DNA from: JADKAV01 sp963769435
GTDB taxonomy: Bacteria > Actinomycetota > Actinomycetes > S36-B12 > UBA10799
Direction of reading: 5' to 3'
DNA length: 64,000 bases
NCBI GenBank assembly: GCA_963769435.1
Contig: CAVYLN010000001.1
Span: 806,001 to 870,000, forward strand
Shown: positions 1 through 9,189 of the stretch, piece after piece
Layout: each line of letters begins with the position of its first letter
How positions within the stretch are numbered: the stretch's first letter is position 1
Position numbers and translations under genes: made by a program
The notes under the pieces: generated by a model
Databases searched by the model: none
Seen by the model: only the letters and a program-made list of their open reading frames with translations
What the model was told of the DNA's origin: nothing

Positions 1-537
1 CGCCCGCGCCGGCACGTCGGGAGCACCTCGATCCGCTGCGAGGCACGCCTGCAGAAGCCCGCCGAGGGGGACGTTGAGCAGGTCCCCCACCGACGGGGCG
101 TGGACATTGGCGTCGATGAGCAACGTCTGCTGCTGCTTGGCGATGCTTCGCGCCAGGCCGACCGCCACACTCGTGGTGCCCCAGGACCCGGGTGGACCCC
201 AGACAGTGGTGACTGCGCCAAGTGTCCCGCGCCGCGAGGGCGTGGCCTGGAGCAGCATGTCGAGGTGTGCGCTCTGCGGCGGGCAATCGGCCCCCGGACC
301 GTCACCAACGACCACGACGTGAGTCATGGCGCGAAGCCTGGACAGGGCCTCTGCCAGACGGGGGAAGTCCTCTCCCACCACGACGAGCTGCGGGGATTCG
401 ATCTCGGTACGCACGAGCAGGTCGACGACAGTACGGCACTCGGTGACCGCGGTCGCGGGCGAGTGCGCGGCCGCCTGCCCGAGCAGGACGGCCTCCCAGT
501 CGCGCCCGGCACGCCCGAGCACAATCACCAGCGCCAC
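1..537 (-). CDS. CpaE/MinD-like P-loop ATPase, C-terminus beyond window
   Basis: About 179 residues are visible, starting at a GTG (535-537) and running off the left edge. Residues 1-80 look like a receiver-type alpha/beta domain ending in strands such as QLVVVGEDF and HVVVVGDG. A deviant P-loop follows near residue 115, VWGPPGSWGTTSVAVGLARS, and then the Walker A-prime strand TLLIDANVHAPSVGDLL. This order matches CpaE-type ATPases, which act with tad pilus or secretion machinery or in placement of cell structures. The P-loop has Gly where most family members have the Lys of GKT. A GGGGA run 4 bases upstream could serve as ribosome site; the frame stays open further upstream, so the start is uncertain. 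It is divergent from the small HTH gene. Function is inferred from family alone. Confidence 0.75.
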   Translation of the reverse strand, partial: MALVIVLGRAGRDWEAVLLGQAAAHSPATAVTECRTVVDLLVRTEIESPQLVVVGEDFPRLAEALSRLRAMTHVVVVGDGPGADCPPQSAHLDMLLQATPSRRGTLGAVTTVWGPPGSWGTTSVAVGLARSIAKQQQTLLIDANVHAPSVGDLLNVPLGGLLQACLAADRGAPDVPARA

Positions 538-596
538 GTTATCCCCAGAAATCCGTTGAACCTCTGCATCATTATGCGGTGTGGGAGGATCGGACT

Positions 597-815
597 GTGC
601 GCTTCCTGACGCTGGCCGACGTCGCCGAGACGCTCAACATCTCCTCGGCGCAGGCCTATGCACTTGTTCGCAGCGGGGAACTGCGCGCAATCAAGGTGGG
701 CGGTCGGGGACAGTGGCGCGTGGAGGCCACCGAACTCGAGGCCTACATTCAGCGGGCCTACGAACAGACCGCTGCGCTACTAGACGGCGCCGAGCACAGC
801 AGCGATCTGGGCTAG
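597..815 (+). CDS. Small helix-turn-helix (BldC/AlpA excisionase-type) DNA-binding protein
   Basis: The protein has 72 residues and is almost entirely one MerR-like winged HTH of the HTH_17 type: LTLADVAETLNISSAQAYAL, then LVRSGELRAIKVGGRGQWRV, then a recognition wing ending in EAYIQRAY. Proteins of this size and pattern include BldC-like regulators and phage excisionases. I chose GTG 597 because GGGAGGAT (583-590) sits 6 bases upstream and the peptide then starts directly at the domain. It is divergent from the CpaE-like gene by about 60 bases, so the two probably share a control region. The last 36 bases overlap the 3' end of the convergent unknown gene. The DNA target is unknown. Confidence 0.8.
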   Translation: MRFLTLADVAETLNISSAQAYALVRSGELRAIKVGGRGQWRVEATELEAYIQRAYEQTAALLDGAEHSSDLG

Positions 816-1265
816 CGGCACCAATACTGGACGGCCGGAAGTGCGAACGTGCACGAAGTCGGCCGCCACCCAATCGATGGTCACCATCAGCGCCCGGCCG
901 CGGTCGAGGATGATCTCCCGCGGGACCCTCCCGGCACGTTGCCGCACAGCCTGACGGAAACTCACCGGACTGTTGGCGACACCGTCACCACGGCCCATCG
1001 GGCGGATCTCGTCACAGGCGGCCAGACGGACCAGGGCCGTGCTCAAGTGCACCCACCCCTCTCCCACCGCCAGGACATCGCCACGCACGGCGTGATCCCC
1101 GATCACGATCTCGAGGTGCGAATAGCGGCGGACATGATCGTCCAACTCCCAGGATCCCCGCTCGACATCGAGTGCATCACGATGCTCGTAGTGCAGGTCC
1201 AGACGATCCAGCGCGGTCGCACGCATCTCGACGTCGGTCAGATCCGGCCAGTCGTCCTGCTGCAT
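780..1265 (-). CDS. Conserved hypothetical protein of about 161 residues
   Basis: I do not recognise a named family. The protein is soluble and acidic in its N-terminal third, with no signal peptide or membrane segment. It has two beta-rich halves, HLEIVIGDHAVRGDVLAVGE and the C-terminal ALMVTIDWVAADFVHVRTSG, that read like a small-barrel fold. The start is uncertain: GTG 1271 or ATG 1265. I prefer ATG 1265 because TACCCT lies 8 bases upstream, which fits the leaderless pattern seen elsewhere in this window, whereas GTG 1271 would leave only 2 bases. It is convergent with the HTH gene and overlaps its 3' end by 36 bases. Confidence 0.6.
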   Translation of the reverse strand: MQQDDWPDLTDVEMRATALDRLDLHYEHRDALDVERGSWELDDHVRRYSHLEIVIGDHAVRGDVLAVGEGWVHLSTALVRLAACDEIRPMGRGDGVANSPVSFRQAVRQRAGRVPREIILDRGRALMVTIDWVAADFVHVRTSGRPVLVPLAQIAAVLGAV

Positions 1266-1337
1266 ATCCACAAAGGGTACCCCCGGGCACCCCGCAACAA
1301 CCTATGATCGATATCAAACAACATCAAACAACTGCAA

Positions 1338-1769
1338 ATGAGATCATCATGCACGAACGCTGCTACTGCAACCGTCAGCCCGATCGAGAGTTGGCGGCCC
1401 GTCCCCCAGCCACCGCGACCACGCCACCTGCATCTGGTGCCGGCCCCCCGCACCGGAACGGCAACCGGACCGGATCAGCGATGGATCGAGAGGCTGACCC
1501 AGTCGGTCGTGGAGGTTCTGGCCGGGCATCGACCCGCCACCTCACTGGTGAACTCCGTGTCGCAGGTCGTGTTCCAGGCGTTGCGCGCACCGAATCCTGA
1601 CTCCCGGCTGCGTGGGGGAAGGTTCTGAGCGGTGCGGGCACAACCGCTCAGCGACGACTCGGTCGAGGTTGCGGCCGTGGTCGGCTGCCCTCAGCGGACA
1701 CGGGCGGTGGCACTGCGACTCCACCGCCGTCACGGGCGGTGGCGGTGTGTCTGTGTGCTCGTGCTGTGA
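1338..1769 (+). CDS. Rv3235-family protein, interrupted by an in-frame TGA
   Basis: The N-terminal part contains WIERLTQSVVEVLAGHRPAT and VNSVSQVVFQALRAP, the signature of the small actinobacterial Rv3235 family of unknown function. A TGA at 1626-1628 ends this frame. The expected C-terminal part follows in the same frame, VRAQPLSDDSVEVAAVVG then VALRLHRRHGRWRCVCV, ending at TGA 1767-1769. I therefore give one CDS of about 143 codons with an internal stop. A base error or a true nonsense change are both possible. Its place next to the end of secA is as in M. tuberculosis, which supports the family call. No ribosome site is obvious before ATG 1338, so the start is weakly supported. Confidence 0.6.
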
Positions 1770-1799
1770 GACCAGGCCGGTCCCGGGACTCCCGCGATC

Positions 1800-4585
1800 T
1801 CAGTCGACGTGCCGCGGGTCTCCGTGGCAGCGCTTGAACTTCTTGCCCGAACCGCAGGGGCACAGCGCATTGCGTGAGACGTTGGCGTACTTGGGGTCGG
1901 TGTCGCGGGCGCTGCCCCCGGCCAGCGTGCCCCGTTCGACGTGCGCGGGCACATCCTCGTCGAGGGTCGGGGCGGAGTACTGGACCTGCTGGGGTCGTTC
2001 GGCCACCAAACCCGGCGCGACGATGCGTGGCGCCTCCTCGCTCCACCTCGCCCGGCTCGCCCTCCTCCTCGAGTTCCTCATCCTCACCCTCGACGGTGGG
2101 CTGCACGTGGAACATGTACCCGACGGTCTCCTCCTTGATGGAGTTCATCATCGCGGCGAAGAGGTCGTAGCCCTCCTTCTGGTACTCGACCAGCGGGTCT
2201 CGCTGGGCCATGGCCCGCAACCCGATGCCCTCCTGCAGGTAGTCCATCTCGTAGAGGTGCTCGCGCCACTTGCGGTCCAGCACGTTGAGGATGACCTGCC
2301 GCTCGAGCTCCCGGATGACCGGTTCGCCGAGTTCCTCCACACGCCGGTCGTAGGCCGCCTGGGCGTCGTCCTGCAGTGCCTGTGTGAGCAGGTCGGCACT
2401 GAGCCCCGAGCGGTCGCCACCGGCCTCTTCCTCCAGGGCCGCGACCGAGACACCGACCGGGTAGAGCGTCTGCAACTGCGTCCACAACTGGTCGAGGTCC
2501 CACTCCTCCGGGTAACCCTCCGACGTGGCGTTGGCCGACAGCGCCGGCGATCGTCTCGTCGAGGAACACCCGCACCTCGTCCTCGAGGTCCTCCCCGTTG
2601 AGCACACGGTGCCGCTCGGCATAGATGACCTGCCGCTGCCGGTTGAGGACCTCGTCGTACTTCAGCACGTTCTTGCGGATCTCGAAGTTCTGCGCCTCGA
2701 CCTGACCCTGCGCACTGGCGATCGCCCGGGAGACCATCTTCGCCTCGATCGGCACGTCGTCGGGCACGTTGAACCGGGTCAGGAACGCATCGACCATGGC
2801 GGCGTTGAACCGCTTCATGAGGTCGTCCTCGAGCGAGAGATAGAAGCGCGTGGTGCCGGGGTCGCCCTGACGTGCCGAACGTCCCCGCAACTGGTTGTCG
2901 ATCCGTCGCGATTCGTGACGTTCTGTGGCCAGCACGTACAGGCCACCCAGCGACGTGACCTCCTCGTGTTCGGTCTTGACCGACTCCTCCGCCTTGCTCA
3001 GGGCGTCCGGCCAGGCTGCCTCGTAGTCCTCCGGGGACTCCACGGGATCCAGGCCACGCGCCTCCAGGTCGGACGCGGCCCGCATCTCGGGGTTGCCACC
3101 GAGCATGATGTCCGTTCCACGACCCGCCATGTTCGTGGCCACGGTCACCGCACCCTTGCGGCCCGCTTCGGCCACGATCGAGGCCTCCCGCTCGTGGTAC
3201 TTCGCGTTGAGGACCTCGTGACGGACCCCGGCCTTGCGCAACAGCGCCGCCAGCACCTCACTCTTCTCGACGCTGGCGGTACCGACCAGAACGGGCTGCC
3301 CCTTCTCCTGGCACTCCTGGATGTCCTCCACCACGGCGGCGAACTTGGCGCCCTCCGTCCGATAGATGACGTCGGCGAGGTCGACGCGCACGTTGGGTTG
3401 GTTCGTGGGGATCGGAACCACCCCGAGTTTGTAGATCTGGTTGAACTCGGCGGCCTCGGTCATCGCGGTGCCGGTCATGCCGGACAACTTGTCGTACATG
3501 CGGAAGTAGTTCTGCAGCGTGATCGTGGCCAAGGTCTGGTTCTCGGCCTTGATCTCCACGTTCTCCTTGGCCTCGATCGCCTGGTGCAGCCCCTCGTTGT
3601 ACCGACGGCCTGCCAGGATCCGGCCGGTGTGTTCGTCGACGATCAGCACCTCGCCGTTCTGCACCACGTATTCTTTGTCCCGCTCGAACAGTTCCTTCGC
3701 GCGGATCGCGTTGTTCAGGAAGCCGACCAGCGGCGTGTTCACGGTCTCGTAGAGGTTCTCGACGCCGAGCCAGTCCTCGACCTTCTCGACCCCTGCGTCG
3801 AGGATGCCGACCGTGCGCTTCTTGATGTCGACCTCGTAGTCCTCGTCCTTCTTCAGCCGCCTAACAAGCTTGGCGAAGTCGGCGTACCACTTGGGCGACT
3901 GGTCGGCCGGCCCGCTGATGATCAGCGGCGTCCTGGCCTCGTCGATCAGGATCGAGTCCACCTCGTCGACGATCGCGAAGTTGTGGCCGCGCTGCACCAT
4001 CTCGTCGACGCTCCACGCCATGTTGTCGCGCAGGTAGTCGAAACCGAACTCGTTGTTCGTCCCGTAGGTGATGTCCGCGGCGTATGCCTTGCGGCGCTGC
4101 TCCGGGGTCATCTGCGCGAGGATGCAGCCCACCTCGAGACCGAGGAACCTGTGGACGCGTCCCATCCATGCGGAGTCGCGCTCGGCCAGGTAGTCGTTGA
4201 CCGTGATGACGTGCACGCCGTCGCCGGACAGTGCGTTGAGGTACGCGGGCAGCGTCGAGACCAAGGTCTTGCCCTCACCGGTCTTCATCTCCGCGATGTT
4301 CCCGAGGTGCAAGGCGGCGCCACCCATGATCTGCACGTCGTAGTGGCGCTGTCCCAACGTGCGGGAGGCAGCCTCCCGCACAGCTGCGAAAGCCTCCGGC
4401 AGGAGGTCGTCGAGAGTCTCCCCGTTGTCCAGACGTGACCGGAACTCGGGCGTGAGATCCCGCAGCTCTTCGTCGCTCATGGCACGGAAGTCGTCCTCGA
4501 GGGCGTTGACTTGCACGCTGATGGCCTTGAGCTTGCGGAGGACCTTGCCCTCACCGGCCCGCAGAATCTTGTCTAGAACTCGCAC
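1800..4585 (-). CDS. secA: Preprotein translocase ATPase SecA (two frame breaks)
   Basis: SecA drives protein export through SecYEG. The composite protein has about 928 residues, normal for the family. Visible are the nucleotide-binding loop MKTGEGKT (residues 100-107), the DEAD-type box VDEVDSILIDEARTPL, the helicase motif ATNMAGRGTDI, the scaffold/wing region, and the C-terminal zinc-binding tail CPCGSGKKFKRCHGD. Frame breaks lie near 2540 (one base missing, before SANATSEGYPEEWD) and near 2045 (one base extra, before EEAPRIVAPG). Both fall where homologs are continuous, so they look like sequence errors. Two starts are possible. I prefer GTG 4585 over ATG 4594 because the -10 hexamer TACGAT overlaps that ATG and lies exactly 7 bases before the GTG. 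Confidence 0.95.
4359..4381. repeat. Perfect 11-bp inverted repeat inside secA
   Basis: GTGCGGGAGGC (4359-4369) and GCCTCCCGCAC (4371-4381) are exact reverse complements separated by one base. They encode the conserved VREAASRT segment near SecA residue 70. In the secA mRNA this would form a strong GC stem about 200 bases from the start codon. It may be only a by-product of codon use. Confidence 0.6.
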
Positions 4586-4592
4586 ATGTTGC

Positions 4593-4598
4593 ATCGTA
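4593..4598 (-). promoter_or_regulatory. Leaderless -10 element of secA
   Basis: TACGAT on the minus strand lies 7 bases before GTG 4585. The upstream ATG (4594) is inside the hexamer and so could not be at the 5' end of this transcript. No ribosome site precedes either start. Confidence 0.55.
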
Positions 4599-4627
4599 CG
4601 TGACGCGACAGGTGGTGGGATGGGGTC

Positions 4628-5422
4628 GTGATCAGCCAGACCCTCGAACTTCCCGGCGGAGTACTGCGAAGACTCGTCCCGGATGACGCCGAAGCGATCG
4701 CCAGGGCATGCTCCGACGCCGAGATCGCGCGTTGGACACAGGTCCCGCAGCCCTACCGACTCGAGGACGCCGAGGGCTTCATCGCCGACCGCGGTGGCGA
4801 TGACCACGTCTGGGCCATGGACGTCGACGGGCTCTGCGGGGTGATCGGAGTGCGCAACACCCGCGCCACCCTGCCCGGACCGATCACGGAAGTCGGCTAC
4901 TGGGTCGCCCCGTGGGCCCGCGGGCGCGGTGTGGCCACTTCGGCCCTGATCGCCGTGCGTGACGAGCTGGCCCGGCAGGGATACCAGCGAATCGACTGGG
5001 AGGCACTGGCCGGCAACGAAGCTTCGACCAAAGTGGCCCTCAAGGCCGGCTTCACGATCGAAGGTTTCCGGCGGCAGGGTCTGGTGCAGCGAGGCCGTCT
5101 CGTCGACGTGGTGATCGGGGGCTGGACCGCCGACTTCCAGATCCCGGAACTGGTGGCCGGGCAATGGCAGGTCCAGCCGGTGCCCGTGACCGAGTTGGCA
5201 GGGGCTCTCCACCCGCGGGCGGGCAACGCCCTGGGCGTCTGGGTGGCCCGCACGGCGGTGGGTGGGCACGACAGTGGCTACATCCTGGCCACGCGCACGG
5301 TCAACGGTGTACGTGTCGACGGCGTCGACGCCCCGGACCCGGCCATCCGCAGCGTCGAGCGCTTCCTGCGGGCGCAGGGGATGACGCTGACCGACGAACC
5401 ACTACCCGCCGGGTGGCTGTGA
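4628..5422 (+). CDS. GNAT-family N-acetyltransferase (RimJ/RimL type)
   Basis: The protein has 264 residues. Residues 1-170 form a GNAT domain: LRRLVPDDAEAIARACSD at the N-terminus, then VGYWVAPWARGRGVATSAL, which holds the acetyl-CoA-binding RGRGVAT loop, then ALAGNEASTKVALKAGF and GFRRQG. This is the RimJ/RimL arrangement, used for acetylating protein N-termini or small amines. The last 80 residues are an extra alpha/beta segment with no assignment. The substrate is unknown. GTG 4628 is preceded by the G-rich run GGTGGTGGGATGGGG, which may act as ribosome site. It is divergent from secA with 42 bases between start codons. Confidence 0.85.
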   Translation: MISQTLELPGGVLRRLVPDDAEAIARACSDAEIARWTQVPQPYRLEDAEGFIADRGGDDHVWAMDVDGLCGVIGVRNTRATLPGPITEVGYWVAPWARGRGVATSALIAVRDELARQGYQRIDWEALAGNEASTKVALKAGFTIEGFRRQGLVQRGRLVDVVIGGWTADFQIPELVAGQWQVQPVPVTELAGALHPRAGNALGVWVARTAVGGHDSGYILATRTVNGVRVDGVDAPDPAIRSVERFLRAQGMTLTDEPLPAGWL

Positions 5423-5436
5423 GCGGCAACCGCGTC

Positions 5437-6033
5437 CTAGTGCGGTAGCCGCAGCCACCCGATCTGCCCGGCCCGCACGACCGCCTGGGTACGCGAGGTC
5501 ACACCCAACTTCGAGAAGACGTGGCCCAGGTGATTGCGGACGGTGTGTTCGCTGATGAACAGTGCCGCGGCGATCTCGCGGTTGCTCATCCCTTGTGCCA
5601 GCAGAGTCGTGACTTCGAGTTCGCGAGCTGTGGGGTCGGTCGGGCTGCTGGTCGCCTTCCGGCGGGCCACCGGGCGGTTCCGGCGCAGCGTCTGCACCGC
5701 CTGCACCAGATCCGAGGGGTCGCAGTCCCGTGCCAGAACCTCCTTGGCCCCGGCTCTCAACAGATCGACCACAGCTCGTTCCGATGCGGGCAACCCGAGC
5801 ACGATCGTGGGGGTGCTACTGCGCAGCGCGGCCATCACCACGTCCGCGTCATCCACCATGTGCCGACGTACCCCGATGATCGCCGCTCCGGTCGGGCCCG
5901 GCCAGTTGACCGCGGTGCCCCATCGCCCGACCACCGGATCGGGCAGGACGAAACCGGCCAATGTGGCCGCCACCCCCTGGGCGAACACCGGCTCCGGGTC
6001 GACGACGACCGTACTGACGGCCCTGCTGCTCAG
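5437..6033 (-). CDS. LuxR-type response regulator with degenerate receiver domain
   Basis: The C-terminal HTH is typical: TARELEVTTLLAQGMSNREI, AAALFISEHTVRNHLGHVFS and KLGVTSRTQAV. The N-terminal part looks like a receiver, but at the expected phospho-acceptor site it reads AAIIGVRRHMVDDADVV with Gly in place of Asp, and the conserved Lys near the end is Arg (GAKEVLARD). It is probably not regulated by ordinary aspartate phosphorylation. The start is uncertain. CTG 6033 gives the expected first strand (STVVVDPEPVF) and overlaps the hpf stop by 4 bases (CTGA); the conventional alternative GTG 5988 would cut that strand off. Lying directly after hpf suggests co-transcription. Confidence 0.75.
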   Translation of the reverse strand: MSSRAVSTVVVDPEPVFAQGVAATLAGFVLPDPVVGRWGTAVNWPGPTGAAIIGVRRHMVDDADVVMAALRSSTPTIVLGLPASERAVVDLLRAGAKEVLARDCDPSDLVQAVQTLRRNRPVARRKATSSPTDPTARELEVTTLLAQGMSNREIAAALFISEHTVRNHLGHVFSKLGVTSRTQAVVRAGQIGWLRLPH

Positions 6034-6680
6034 GCCGACTCCTCCGCCCGCTCCTCGGTGTCGGCGGTGTGCACCCTGATCAGTCCGTAGTCGAACCCGC
6101 GACGCCGGTAGACGACCACGGGCTCACCGGACTGCTCGTCGATGAACAAGAAGAAGTCGTGGCCGATCATCTCCATCTGCGTGACCGCCTGCTCGACGGA
6201 CATCGGCACCGTCTCGTGGCTCTTCTCCCGGACCACGAGCGGCCCATGCTCCCAGACCGTGTCCTCGTCGACGTCGTCCTCCACGGACTCCACCTCTGCG
6301 GCGGGGGTCTCGAGATTGTCGAATCCGGCGGCGCGGGGGCTGCGGACCGCGTCCGCGCCGTGCCGGTGGAACCGGTTCTTGTCAGCGGCCCGTCGCAACC
6401 TCTGCTCAAGGCGCCCGTAGGCGATGTCCAGCGCCGCGTACTTGTCGGACGCCGCCGCCTCGGCCCGGATGACGGAGCCGTTGGCCCGGGTGGTCAACTC
6501 GACCTCGAACGCCCGATCGGCCAGACGCGGGTTGGATTCCTTCGACACCTCGACGTCGACGCGGTGCAGGGGAATCCCGAACTTGTCGATGCGGTCCAAC
6601 TTGCTGTGGACATGCTCGCGGAAACGCCTGGACACCTCCACATGCCGACCGTGCACAACGATCTCAGCGACATCGCTCAC
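6030..6680 (-). CDS. hpf: Long-form ribosome hibernation promoting factor
   Basis: The 216-residue protein has the two-domain layout of long HPF. The N-terminal ribosome-binding domain is VVHGRHVEVSRRFREHV through LEQRLRRAADK. A variable acidic linker follows, then the C-terminal dimerization domain VEQAVTQMEMIGHDFFLFID and VVVYRRRGFDYGLI. It is known to pair 70S ribosomes into inactive 100S dimers in stationary phase. GTG 6680 is supported by AAGGAGGG 5 bases upstream. The gene lies between comF and the LuxR regulator on the same strand, as in other Actinobacteria. Confidence 0.95.
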   Translation of the reverse strand: MSDVAEIVVHGRHVEVSRRFREHVHSKLDRIDKFGIPLHRVDVEVSKESNPRLADRAFEVELTTRANGSVIRAEAAASDKYAALDIAYGRLEQRLRRAADKNRFHRHGADAVRSPRAAGFDNLETPAAEVESVEDDVDEDTVWEHGPLVVREKSHETVPMSVEQAVTQMEMIGHDFFLFIDEQSGEPVVVYRRRGFDYGLIRVHTADTEERAEESA

Positions 6681-6732
6681 GAAGCCCTCCTTCGTAGACG
6701 TACCCCCGGTTCAACACATTCACGCTAACCCT

Positions 6733-7417
6733 TCATCGACCCTGCGCGCACGTCGGGTCAACGATCGAGCCCGCTATCACCACCTGCGCTATCACGCAGT
6801 AACCACCAGCGGACAACGCCCGGCAGCATTCGGCCAACGTTGCTCCCGAAGTCCTCACATCGTCGACGACGATCACTGGCCCGGAGCCGCGTTCCCGGAC
6901 CCGCATTGATCCGGCCAGATTACGTCGGCGGGCCGCGAACGACAGGCTCGACTGATCCGCCCTGGCTCCTGCCCGCAGCAGCCGGGATGCCGGAAGACCG
7001 GCCACGGACGCCGCGAACCGGGCCAACTGCCACATGTGGTCGAACCCGCGCCTGCGCACCGCCGATGACGAGGACGCGGCCGGCACCACCGTTGCCGGCA
7101 TCGCCTCCGGCCCGGCTTCGTCGCGATCGGTTGCGACGGATTCCACAGCGTGGAGCAGTCCGGCTGCCAGGACGTGACCGAGCAGCGGACGCAGACTGCG
7201 GACACCGCGGTCCTTGAAACCCACGATCGCCTCCGGAATGCGGCCCTCGTAGCGACAACAGACGATCACGGGCGGGTTCGTCATCTGCAACCGTCGGATC
7301 GACCGCCTGCGCCACAAGAGACGCGCAACACTCACACCACGGCCGTCCGGGTAGGTCACAGCCGACGCACTGCGAGCCCACCAGCGCGGACAGGGCCGCA
7401 TCCCACCAATCAACCAC
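6733..7417 (-). CDS. ComF-family phosphoribosyltransferase-like protein (one frame break)
   Basis: The N-terminus has the ComF zinc-finger-like cluster CVGCDLPGRPWCECC. The C-terminal part has the PRTase phosphate-binding motif VIVVDDVRTSGATL and the core CCRYEGRIPEAIVGFKDRG. The two halves are in different frames; the break lies between about 7275 and 7310. In naturally competent bacteria ComF supports DNA uptake, but in Actinobacteria its role is unknown. The start GTG 7417 (peptide VVDWWDAALSAL) has only a close-spaced GGAG. A DnaA-box sequence (7468-7476) lies in the 98-base gap to lpqB. Confidence 0.85.
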
Positions 7418-7467
7418 GGCTCCACGATGGCGCGGACCGTCCGCGCGAAGAGACCGGAATCAGGATC

Positions 7468-7476
7468 TGTGGACAA
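7468..7476 (-). promoter_or_regulatory. Exact DnaA-box sequence between lpqB and comF
   Basis: The minus strand reads TTGTCCACA, the actinobacterial DnaA-box consensus. It is intergenic and single, so it could be chance or a local DnaA-binding site. Confidence 0.4.
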
Positions 7477-7515
7477 GTCGCCGTCGCCACAGGGCCTCCG
7501 GGAGACGCCCGCGGC

Positions 7516-9189
7516 TCAGCCGGGATAGCGGGGCTGCTCACCCGGCGTCAGCGGTACCCACGTGGTGCCGTTGAACTGCCAGATCTGTTCGTCGGCGGTT
7601 CCGGACAGAAGTGGTCGTTCCGGGGCCGCGGCGAGCGTACGTGCACGCGGCGGCCCGCCGAGCAGTCGCACCGAGAACAGCCCGAGATCCACCGTCGCCA
7701 CCTGCGGCGGCTGATCGGGCTGGTTGATCAGCAACGCCCCCTGGGTCGCCGAAGCCCAGGCTGCGGCCCGTACGGGACCCGTGACGATCTCGCGTGGCCG
7801 GCCGAGCCGCGGTGGACCGCTGGTCCTGTCAACCCGCATGAGGTAGGCGGTGGCGCCGTTCTGGGGACCTGCCAGCACCAGTGCGCGGGAACCGTCCCGG
7901 GAGATCTGGACCGACACGATGTCGTCCAGTGGCGTCGGTACGTTCTGGGCGCCCAGAACACTGACGATCTGTACCCGACCTTGCTCGTCGGGCAGCCACA
8001 AGGCACCCGTCCGGTCCCAGGAGCCGCCCCGGCTGTCGCCGATCGGTCAGTGCCTCCTGCCAGCGCGAGGGGGTGGCAAGCGCGGCCCTGAGCACCTGCC
8101 CGACAGGATCGGTCGCAGCGATGGTGGACTGATCCAGGCTGATCAGGGGGTCGCGCACGCGGGGTTGAGCGCCTGCCGGCCGCACCTGGCACCGGGGCCG
8201 CGGTACCGTCCGGACTCATCGACAGGACCGAACCCAGCCGGGTGATGTACCAGGGCGCGTCCGGGGCAAGCCCATCGGGATCGAAGTCCGCCCACGCGGT
8301 CCGCGGCTGGACCTCCTCCGCGTCAGGAACGGTCAGACGGCTGCCCATCGGAGGTGATCGCGACCGCACGCACTCCGGACACCTGCCGCAGTGTCCACAC
8401 CAATTGCGCCGACAGTTGCTGCCGGGCGAGATCGTCGGCACTGGTCACCGCGGCGTCCAGATCGACACGCACGACGCCATCGACGGTCTCGACCGAGTTC
8501 AGCCGGGTGCCCGGCGGGAATCCCGTGGTCACCGCCGGGCCAGCCACGGACCCGGGCCCTGCAGCAGAGCGACCACGAGGTCGGTGGTCACGTCCCGTCG
8601 ACTGCTGGCGAACAGGACCGGGTTCGGCGCGAGGATTCCGCCGGGTTGAGCCACGAAGTAGGTCTGGAACTCCCGGTAGCTGCGCTCGACGCCGGCCCGC
8701 GACAGCAGCAATCCGCGCGGCACATCGCTGATGCGCCACTGTCCGGCCTCCTGCGCCAGGCCGAACGTCTCCTCGAGTGCGCTGGATCCCTCCGACGGAA
8801 CGTACTGCGAACGCGGTGAGATCACCGCCGACCTGGGCGGCGGTCATGGTCACCAGGCCGTCGGAGGGGTTGGCCAGCGATTCGGTGTCATTGCCGTAGA
8901 CGCGCACCCCGGCCTTGGGATTCCAGCTGCGCGACGCCTGCTCGGTGAGGTACTCGCGTGCCACCGCATGGCCGTCCTCGAACCCGGAGGCCGCGTCCAG
9001 GAAACCCTGCACGACCTCGACCTGGGTCATGCCCGGCCGCGGGGGGCGCGCCAGTGCCCGCACGAAACTGCTGGATCCGACGTCGGGCAACGCCTGGTCC
9101 ACCTCCACGACCGGACCGCTGGTCGGCACCTGCGCACACCCGGAGGCCAGCATCGCCACGGCCAGCATCACCATCCAGAGCCGCCTCAT
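7516..9189 (-). CDS. lpqB: Lipoprotein LpqB (several frame breaks)
   Basis: LpqB is the extracytoplasmic lipoprotein partner of the MtrAB two-component system. The start ATG 9189 overlaps the mtrB stop (ATGA). Residues 1-18 form a lipoprotein signal ending in LASGC, with Cys 18 as the lipid site. The GerMN-like domain follows (TEQASRSWNPKAGVRVY, FPPGTRLNSVETVDGVVRVD), and then a propeller-like C-terminal half (VSVQISRDGSRALVLAGPQ, GTTWVPLTPGEQPRYPG). The gene is broken near 8830, 8530, 8340, 8185 and 8030, yet every segment is well conserved and in order, so sequence error is likelier than decay. The composite length of about 557 residues fits the family. Confidence 0.9.

Noticed and set aside
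1626..1628. Selenocysteine at the TGA in the Rv3235-like gene
   Set aside because: The family has no Cys or Sec at this place and no stem-loop characteristic of a SECIS element is seen after it.
1800..2600. Programmed frameshifting in secA
   Set aside because: There are two breaks, no slippery heptamer is seen, and dozens of similar breaks in unrelated genes point to sequence error.
2525..4438. A 637-codon open frame on the plus strand across secA
   Set aside because: It lies antisense to conserved SecA, its peptide is rich in Leu/Val/Asp/His runs typical of mirror frames in GC-rich DNA, and no domain is seen.
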